A stretch of DNA of 44,217 nt, taken from positions 1 through 44,217 of IMG/VR virus record IMGVR_UViG_3300042430_002005; one strand, written 5' to 3'. Both the position numbers and the translations under genes were made by a program. The notes below the pieces were generated by a model. That model saw only the letters and a program-made list of their open reading frames with translations, was not told the origin of the DNA and did not search any database. Of the stretch, positions 40,351-44,217 are shown one piece after another. Positions within the stretch are counted from its first letter, which is position 1. The number at the start of each line of letters is the position of its first letter. This DNA is from a virus.

Positions 40351-40515
40351 ATGTCAGTAGAAGAATTAATTAGAGCATTAGAAAAAATGCCAAAAGACAA
40401 AATAGTAGTTGTAACCGAACCTGATGGAATTGGTTGGGATAACATTGGACAAGTGATTGAAGATGGTAGCACGGTTAAAATCACAATGGATGGAAATCAT
40501 CCTTTTGAAGACTAA
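40351..40515 (+). CDS. cassette 9 protein, unknown small
   Basis: A 54-residue protein starting after AATTTAAGAAGA. Its text MSVEELIRALEKMPKDKIVV, then GIGWDNIGQVIEDGSTVKIT looks like a small alpha-beta fold known to occur in phages and plasmids (ELIxxLxxxPxDxxVxI). A longer in-frame opening starts in attC 9 (ATG at 40281) and would add 23 residues, the attC-derived ones again. Function unknown. Confidence 0.6.
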   Translation: MSVEELIRALEKMPKDKIVVVTEPDGIGWDNIGQVIEDGSTVKITMDGNHPFED

Positions 40516-40528
40516 TGTATAACCTTGC

Positions 40529-40654
40529 ACATAACGTTCCGCAGCTACACGAGGTGCAAGGCTTCGTGACTGCATATTTTCTATTTAAGATAAAAGTTCA
40601 ATGCGAAACGGCAATTCCACTAAATCCTTGCATCTTGTGTAACTGCTGTTGGCA
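40529..40654 (+). repeat. attC site 10
   Basis: Left core ACATAAC is perfectly complementary to the cassette start GTTATGT at 40305, an uncommon core shared by no other cassette here. Right core GTTGGCA. Arm GCAGCTACACGAGGTGCAAGG pairs with CCTTGCATCTTGTGTAACTGC-like text. Confidence 0.88.
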
Positions 40655-40722
40655 GACGGTTTTATTATTCGGTTTAACTTTCACACCGATTTTAAGTGAA
40701 AGTAAATTTAAAACTATTTATT

Positions 40723-40815
40723 ATGTCTTTTAAAAAACTTATTATTTTAGATTTTGTGTTTTCACTGGTATCTTTAGCGCTTGCTTTTTTAATTTTTTAT
40801 CTTTTTGATTTGTAA
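40723..40815 (+). CDS. 30-residue hydrophobic peptide
   Basis: A short frame with a basic start and one hydrophobic span (MSFKKLIILDFVFSLVSLAL). It overlaps, in antisense, the 3' end of the membrane protein gene at 40742-41221. It has an ATTTATT leader. It may be a cassette peptide or only a by-product of the antisense gene's membrane-coding sequence. Confidence 0.3.
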   Translation: MSFKKLIILDFVFSLVSLALAFLIFYLFDL

Positions 40816-41221
40816 AAAACAACATACCAGACCAAAAAAGTATTCTAAAAATTGTTGATATGATACCAATTCTAATTAATTCTTTAAAGCACAATTTTAA
40901 TTCATATGAAATATATGTTAGAAATGAAACCCAGAATAAAGCTATAATTCCTAATACCGCTATTAATTTTTCATATTGAAATCCTTTTATTTCATTTGGG
41001 TAGTTTGTCGTAAATATCATAAACAAAACTAAAGGTACTATATTTAGCAATAACCAGCAAACTGTTAAAGATAAACACACGCCTATTATTTCTAATGAAC
41101 TTTTTTTTAAAATATTTTCTTTAAATAAATATAATTGCAAAAAACATATGAATGTAATTCCTATAATTGATAATAATGCGTTTTTTTGTTTTGATTCTAT
41201 TTCAAATATATCTTTTATCAT
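40742..41221 (-). CDS. reverse-oriented cassette membrane protein
   Basis: A 159-residue protein with four likely membrane spans (about 15-33, 43-71, 84-106 and 115-137) and a basic C-terminal tail (NQKDKKLKKQALKIPVKTQN). It is the only minus-strand gene with good support. The cassette would be read against the array, so it needs its own promoter; I find no clear TAnnTTTG on that strand. The leader before its ATG is A/T-rich. Reverse-oriented cassettes are often toxin-antitoxin or stress genes, but nothing specific is seen. Confidence 0.65.
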   Translation of the reverse strand: MIKDIFEIESKQKNALLSIIGITFICFLQLYLFKENILKKSSLEIIGVCLSLTVCWLLLNIVPLVLFMIFTTNYPNEIKGFQYEKLIAVLGIIALFWVSFLTYISYELKLCFKELIRIGIISTIFRILFWSGMLFFTNQKDKKLKKQALKIPVKTQNLK

Positions 41222-41270
41222 AAAGTTAATATTTAATTTTTTTATTTACCACGTTTTTTTCTAAACTGTC

Positions 41271-41277
41271 TGCCAAC
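41271..41277 (+). repeat. attC site 11, left core only
   Basis: TGCCAAC is perfectly complementary to the cassette start GTTGGCA at 40648, and the match extends (GTCTGCCAACTAGCAG with CTGTTGGCAGAC). So the antisense gene is a true cassette. The right half of this attC was not found; the region 41278-41407 holds A/T-rich text and a run of 19 A instead. Confidence 0.6.
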
Positions 41278-41386
41278 TAGCAGATATACGCACCCTAAAA
41301 TCAACTATTTAAAAAACAGAACGTTAAGAAAAAAATAATGTTAACGAAATCTTAAAAAATAAAAATTTGAAAAATTACATCCAAAT

Positions 41387-41405
41387 AAAAAAAAAAAAAA
41401 AAAAA
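41387..41405 (+). repeat. poly-A run of 19
   Basis: Nineteen A directly before CAATGG, the start of the gene at 41408. It lies where the lost right half of attC 11 should be. It may aid initiation in this A-rich system, or mark a deletion or an unreliable stretch of sequence. Confidence 0.7.
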
Positions 41406-41407
41406 CA

Positions 41408-41767
41408 ATGGAACTTAAAGATTTTAAACAACACATTGAAAGTTTTCCAAACGGAACAAAATTTGAATTTGGTATCTCTCAACCTTTTTCTTGGAGAGGT
41501 GTATATGCCGAAGTAGCATTTGAAATGCTTGAAAAACCAATGACAAAAGAAGAAATTCTAGCAAATATCGAACTTGCTTACACAGAAACTTTTTACGGAT
41601 ATAAAGGTGGAGAATACAGATACAATGACCATACAGATATTCATTTTGAAACTGATTGCGGTAGTTGGACTGCCGGTGGTTATGTTTCTCGTTGGATTGC
41701 TAAAATTGAAGAAAAAGAAGAGTACCAAAGTCAAGAGGATAGACTTGTTAAGTTAGCGTTCGCCTAA
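41408..41767 (+). CDS. cassette 11 protein, unknown
   Basis: A 119-residue protein. NGTKFEFGISQPFSWRGVYAE is followed by KPMTKEEILANIELAYTETF, GYKGGEYRYNDHTDIHFETD and GSWTAGGYVSRWIAKIEEKE. I recall related proteins from phages and mobile elements with the same order (SWRGxYxEVAF, then GYKGGEYxYxDxTxVHFE). Function unknown. It starts directly after the poly-A run. Confidence 0.65.
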   Translation: MELKDFKQHIESFPNGTKFEFGISQPFSWRGVYAEVAFEMLEKPMTKEEILANIELAYTETFYGYKGGEYRYNDHTDIHFETDCGSWTAGGYVSRWIAKIEEKEEYQSQEDRLVKLAFA

Positions 41768-41773
41768 AATGGC

Positions 41774-41905
41774 TTATAACGTTTTCGGGCTTGGCGAAGG
41801 GCAGGAATTAGAAAACGAAATTATCAATTAAAAATAAAATTATGTTAGAAAACGAAAACATCAATAAACCACAGAACCCCGCCTTTTTGGTAGGTGCTGT
41901 TATAA
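41774..41905 (+). repeat. attC site 12
   Basis: Left core TTATAAC, right core GTTATAA. Left arm GGGCTTGGCGAAGGGCAGG is shared with sites 13 and 15; the right arm is more divergent (CCCCGCCTTTTTGGTAGG). It holds the start codon of the next gene at 41842. Confidence 0.75.
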
Positions 41906-42048
41906 GCCGTACTTATCATTTCATGGATTGGGTAGATGGGAAACACGTTGATGAAATGATAAAGGCAGTTAATAGAGAAACCGCTATTAAGCAAATGAAA
42001 GTTAAATACCCAAACCACGATTTTGCTTATGTGTGTGAGTTGTCTTAG
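41842..42048 (+). CDS. cassette 12 protein, start inside attC 12
   Basis: A 68-residue protein. The first 19 residues (MLENENINKPQNPAFLVGA) are attC-encoded, the crossover gives Val, and the cassette part begins ISRTYHFMDWVDGKHVDEMI. The latter reads like a small alpha-beta protein (AVNRETAIKQMKVKYPNHDF). No start is present in the cassette before ATG codons inside the conserved-looking part. Leader TAAAAATAAAATT. Function unknown. Confidence 0.6.
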   Translation: MLENENINKPQNPAFLVGAVISRTYHFMDWVDGKHVDEMIKAVNRETAIKQMKVKYPNHDFAYVCELS

Positions 42049-42054
42049 TATGGC

Positions 42055-42187
42055 TTATAACGTTTTCGGGCTTGGCGAAGTGGCGGATTAGAAAGCACAA
42101 AAGCTGAATAAACCACGAAAGTTTCAAAAAAGCACCAAAGTTCAAATATAGCACTATCGCCACCATTTTGGCAAACCCTTGTTAGCG
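42055..42187 (+). repeat. attC site 13
   Basis: Left core TTATAAC perfectly matches the cassette start GTTATAA at 41899. Right core GTTAGCG. Arm GGGCTTGGCGAAGTGGCG pairs with CGCCACCATTTTGGCAAACC. Confidence 0.88.
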
Positions 42188-42234
42188 GTAGTACTTTTTT
42201 AATCATAGGGTTTGTCAAACTAAATAATTTAAAA

Positions 42235-42579
42235 ATGGCAACAATAATTAATGCAGGTTCTGAAAATAAAGGAGGAACTTTTGAACAGGCAAAAATAAAT
42301 GCAGAAAAATGGTTAAACAATATTCACGAAGAAGGATTTTTAGAAGTAGAAATGACTTTTGTTCAACAACATAAAGATGGTGATTTCCAATTTGATTTTA
42401 AACATACGGTTACTCAAAAAACTGTTTCGTTGGAAATTCACGGATTTACGGAAGAAGAGTGTCAAAAGTTTAGATTTAATCCACGAGTATATTGGAATGG
42501 ATCGTCAACTGCTGACCCAAAAATAGAAGACTGGTTAAACGAAGGCTTTAAATATCGTGTCGAGTATTACAGGTCGTAG
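42235..42579 (+). CDS. cassette 13 protein, unknown
   Basis: A 114-residue protein with own start after TAATTTAAAA. Text NAGSENKGGTFEQAKINAEK, then EVEMTFVQQHKDGDFQFDFK and EIHGFTEEECQKFRFNPRVYW suggests an alpha-beta protein. The reading frame is open from the crossover (GTT) into the gene, in the valine phase, although the attC itself gives no start in that frame. Function unknown. Confidence 0.65.
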   Translation: MATIINAGSENKGGTFEQAKINAEKWLNNIHEEGFLEVEMTFVQQHKDGDFQFDFKHTVTQKTVSLEIHGFTEEECQKFRFNPRVYWNGSSTADPKIEDWLNEGFKYRVEYYRS

Positions 42580-42585
42580 TATTAC

Positions 42586-42718
42586 CGCTAACGTCCGCCC
42601 AGCTTTGCGAAGGCAGGGATTAGGATTCCAAATGTTGAATATTCGCACAATGCCAAATAGTAGTACTGGTGTTGAGTTTACCACTACTGCCCTGCTTTTG
42701 CAAAACTGGCTGTTATAT
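42586..42718 (+). repeat. attC site 14
   Basis: Left core CGCTAAC perfectly matches the cassette start GTTAGCG at 42181, extending outward (GTAGTATTACCGCTAAC with GTTAGCGGTAGTAC). Right core GTTATAT. Arm CAGCTTTGCGAAGGCAGGG pairs with CCCTGCTTTTGCAAAACTG. Confidence 0.88.
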
Positions 42719-42768
42719 GCCGTTTTTGTTTGCAGTCAAATTTTTAACTTTTAAATAATAAGAATAAA

Positions 42769-43017
42769 ATGAGTAAAGCAATTAAAGAACATTTAAAACA
42801 AATATCCGCACAAGAATTAAAAAAATTTAGGAGCGAAATATATACTGTTTATGCTTCAAGTTCAAGATTAGTAACTAAAATGGGTGTCGTAAAGTTAGGC
42901 ATAAACGGGGAAGGAAAATATGTAGTTATCCAAAGAGTAGAAGAAACCGATTTAATCCACGATTTTAAAAACCCATTGTACGCAATAAAATTTTATCAAA
43001 AGTTGGTGTCTTCTTAA
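42769..43017 (+). CDS. cassette 14 protein, unknown
   Basis: An 82-residue protein with own start after AATAAGAATAAA. First third is a Lys-rich helix (KEHLKQISAQELKKFRSEI); the remainder is beta-like (YTVYASSSRLVTKMGVVKLG, then KYVVIQRVEETDLIHDF). Unknown function. Stop codon close to attC 15. Confidence 0.65.
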   Translation: MSKAIKEHLKQISAQELKKFRSEIYTVYASSSRLVTKMGVVKLGINGEGKYVVIQRVEETDLIHDFKNPLYAIKFYQKLVSS

Positions 43018-43023
43018 AATGGC

Positions 43024-43149
43024 ATATAACGTTTTCGGGCTTGGCGAAGTGGCTGAACCCGAAGCTAAATAGAATTACTAAACTTTAAAATTAAAAACGA
43101 ATGATTGATAGAATTACTGAACAGCCATTTTGCCAAACACGTGTTACAG
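43024..43149 (+). repeat. attC site 15
   Basis: Left core ATATAAC perfectly matches the cassette start GTTATAT at 42712. Right core GTTACAG. Arm GGGCTTGGCGAAGTGGCTG pairs with CAGCCATTTTGCCAAACAC. It carries the ATG of the next methyltransferase at 43101. Confidence 0.88.
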
Positions 43150-44081
43150 GCAGTACGGGTTTAAATGTACTATCACTTTTCGACGGTATGTCTTGTGGTC
43201 AATTAGCCTTACAAAAGGCAGGAATAAAAGTTAATCAATACTTTGCAAGTGAAATAAAACCACACGCAATAAAAGTAACTCAACATAATTTTCCTAATAC
43301 AATACAATTAGGTAGCGTATTAGATGTAGAAGCAAGTGATTTGCCTAAAATTGATTTAATGATAGGTGGAAGCCCTTGTCAAGATTTTAGTTCAGCTAAT
43401 AAAGAAAAATTAGGATTACAAGGCGAAAAATCAGGATTGTTTTATGAGTATTTAAGACTTTTAAAAGAATGTCAGCCAAAATACTTTTTACTTGAAAATG
43501 TGGCAATGGATGATTATAGCTATGCAGCAATAAGTGAAATGCTTGGAACTTATCCAACAAACATAAATAGTGAGCTTGTATCAGGGCAATTAAGACAAAG
43601 AAGCTATTGGACTAATATAGGTCCAGAAAGTTTTGATTTATTTGGTAATAGATATTCAATGATACCACAACCGAGAAACAAAAAAATAAAGTTTCAAGAT
43701 TTATTAGAGAATGGATATACAGATAGATTAAAAGCAAGGTGCTTACTTGAAAGTGAAAGTAGAAATCCGGGTAGTACATTTTCATCATTAAGAAGATATA
43801 TGATACAAGGATTTATAAATGTAATTTTCAAGGATAAAGAAACTTACGAAAAGTATTCTAAAATGACCGAAGATGAAATGAAAGCAAATTTTGTTGATGG
43901 CGATATTAGAAAACTAAACCAAACAGAAATGGAACGATTACAAACAGTACCCAATGGATATACAAGTATTCTAAAAAGAAATGAAGCAGCTTGCTTATTG
44001 GGCGATGGTTGGACAGTTGATACTATTGCACATATTTTTTCATTCATAGAAGTAGAATGTTTAAATTATGCACATTCGTAG
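43101..44081 (+). CDS. DNA cytosine-5 methyltransferase, start inside attC 15
   Basis: A 326-residue C5-methylase. Motif I LSLFDGMSCGQLAL (about residue 24), motif IV GGSPCQDFS with catalytic Cys (about 92), motif VI LLENV (about 131), motif VIII LRQRSYW (about 164) and motif X LGDGWTVDTIAH near the end. The family start (NVLSLFDG) is only a few codons after the crossover; the leader MIDRITEQPFCQTRVTGS comes from attC 15. No start codon exists between crossover and motif I except by losing the motif. Probably protects DNA from host restriction. Confidence 0.88.
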   Translation: MIDRITEQPFCQTRVTGSTGLNVLSLFDGMSCGQLALQKAGIKVNQYFASEIKPHAIKVTQHNFPNTIQLGSVLDVEASDLPKIDLMIGGSPCQDFSSANKEKLGLQGEKSGLFYEYLRLLKECQPKYFLLENVAMDDYSYAAISEMLGTYPTNINSELVSGQLRQRSYWTNIGPESFDLFGNRYSMIPQPRNKKIKFQDLLENGYTDRLKARCLLESESRNPGSTFSSLRRYMIQGFINVIFKDKETYEKYSKMTEDEMKANFVDGDIRKLNQTEMERLQTVPNGYTSILKRNEAACLLGDGWTVDTIAHIFSFIEVECLNYAHS

Positions 44082-44087
44082 TATTGC

Positions 44088-44217
44088 CTGTAACGTTAAA
44101 CGGCTTTGCGATGGTGGGGAAATCGAAGCCGAAAAGTTTAATTTATTACTAATGTTTAATCAAGGTACAAATGTTTGTTTTAGCACTAAAGCCCCACTAT
44201 TGCAAAACCGATGTTAC
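44088..44217 (+). repeat. attC site 16, cut by window end
   Basis: Left core CTGTAAC perfectly matches the cassette start GTTACAG at 43143. Arm CGGCTTTGCGATGGTGGGG pairs with CCCCACTATTGCAAAACCG, the same arms as attC 8. The window ends inside the right core, GTTAC. Confidence 0.88.
44171..44217 (+). CDS. start of a next cassette gene inside attC 16 (partial)
   Basis: An ATG at the same place as the methylase start in attC 8 opens a frame MFVLALKPHYCKTDV, in the valine phase, that runs off the window. Twelve of the fifteen residues are shared with the attC 8 leader. If the next cassette is in frame, it would use this start. Confidence 0.45.
   Translation, partial: MFVLALKPHYCKTDV

Larger units (their letters stand above)
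36641..44217 (+). mobile_element. integron gene-cassette array without integrase
   Basis: About 16 attC-like sites alternate with short genes, nearly all on the + strand and reading toward their own attC. The cores match the attC rule RYYYAAC ... GTTRRRY. Across cassettes, the bases just after a crossover are complementary to the left core of the same cassette: for example GTTATGT/ACATAAC, GTTGGCA/TGCCAAC, GTTATAT/ATATAAC and GTTACAG/CTGTAAC are all perfect. No integron integrase or attI is visible in the window. The array runs off the right end. No resistance gene is present; cargo is unknown proteins plus DNA methylases. Confidence 0.85.

Noticed and set aside
36641-44217. CRISPR array
   Set aside because: Repeats are long, only partly alike, contain pairing arms, and are separated by genes of unequal length, not by spacers.
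36641-44217. REP/MITE-type dispersed repeats or terminators between genes
   Set aside because: The cassette-wise matching of cores and the conserved GTT crossover with unlike cores in one repeat fit integron attC and not simple dispersed hairpins.
1-44217. Whole phage genome acting as one giant cassette
   Set aside because: If 44217 is joined to 1, the start GTTACTC would need a left core GAGTAAC, but attC 1 begins GCATAAC; only the AAC-side bases match.

Overview
The window looks like the genome, or nearly the whole genome, of a tailed phage (siphovirus-like) of a Bacteroidota host, most likely Flavobacterium or a relative. The DNA is very AT-rich, start codons sit behind A-rich leaders rather than strong GGAGG sites, and several gene clusters are preceded by the Bacteroidota promoter element TAnnTTTG. 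Almost all genes lie on the + strand in tight, often overlapping order. No phage integrase, transposase or DNA polymerase was recognised.

Layout of the phage part (1-36.6 kb): small membrane proteins and a ParB/methyltransferase remnant (0.1-0.7 kb); terminase small and large subunits (0.7-2.5 kb); a tail module with neck-like protein, two large tail proteins and a 1189-residue tape measure (2.5-12.2 kb); a lipoprotein moron closed by two hairpins (12.5-12.87 kb); then, from a new promoter, the head module (ClpP-type protease/scaffold, capsid, portal, connectors; 12.9-19.2 kb), which therefore follows the tail genes. Next come fibre and beta-helix adhesin genes (19.3-24.5 kb), a lysis block with holin candidate, GH24 lysozyme and spanin candidate (24.5-26.5 kb), a strong terminator, and early genes: many small unknown proteins, a Rad52-like annealing protein, dUTPase, a replication initiator-like protein carrying iteron-like repeats, a Toprim primase-helicase, a NinB-like protein and a RuvC-like resolvase (26.6-34.7 kb). 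Small regulatory-type genes, including YopX-like and RHH-like proteins, end the phage part.

From 36.6 kb to the right end the character changes. About 16 copies of a roughly 95-140 bp imperfect inverted repeat separate short + strand genes. Each copy starts with a (Y)AAC core and ends with a GTT core, with long internal arms that pair, as in integron attC sites. In 10 of 12 testable cassettes the first seven bases after a crossover are complementary at 6-7 of 7 positions to the left core of that same cassette's own attC, while the two cores inside one array attC often do not match. This is the signature of true integron gene cassettes. No integron integrase is in the window, so this is an integrase-less cassette cluster (CALIN-type) joined to a phage genome. 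The cargo is mostly unknown small proteins, plus two DNA methyltransferases and one reverse-oriented membrane protein.

The most interesting observation is that several cassette genes have no start codon of their own. Their ATG lies in the loop of the preceding attC and translation would cross the recombination point, always in the frame that reads the crossover triplet GTT as valine. Several of these attC-encoded leaders end in a related Cys-(Gln/Lys)-Thr-x-Val peptide. The attC sites may thus act as portable, frame-compatible translation starts. Other points of interest are a leader with two perfectly interleaved inverted repeats (possible pseudoknot) before the replication genes, a candidate origin inside the initiator gene, and two pairs of duplicated promoter/operator blocks.
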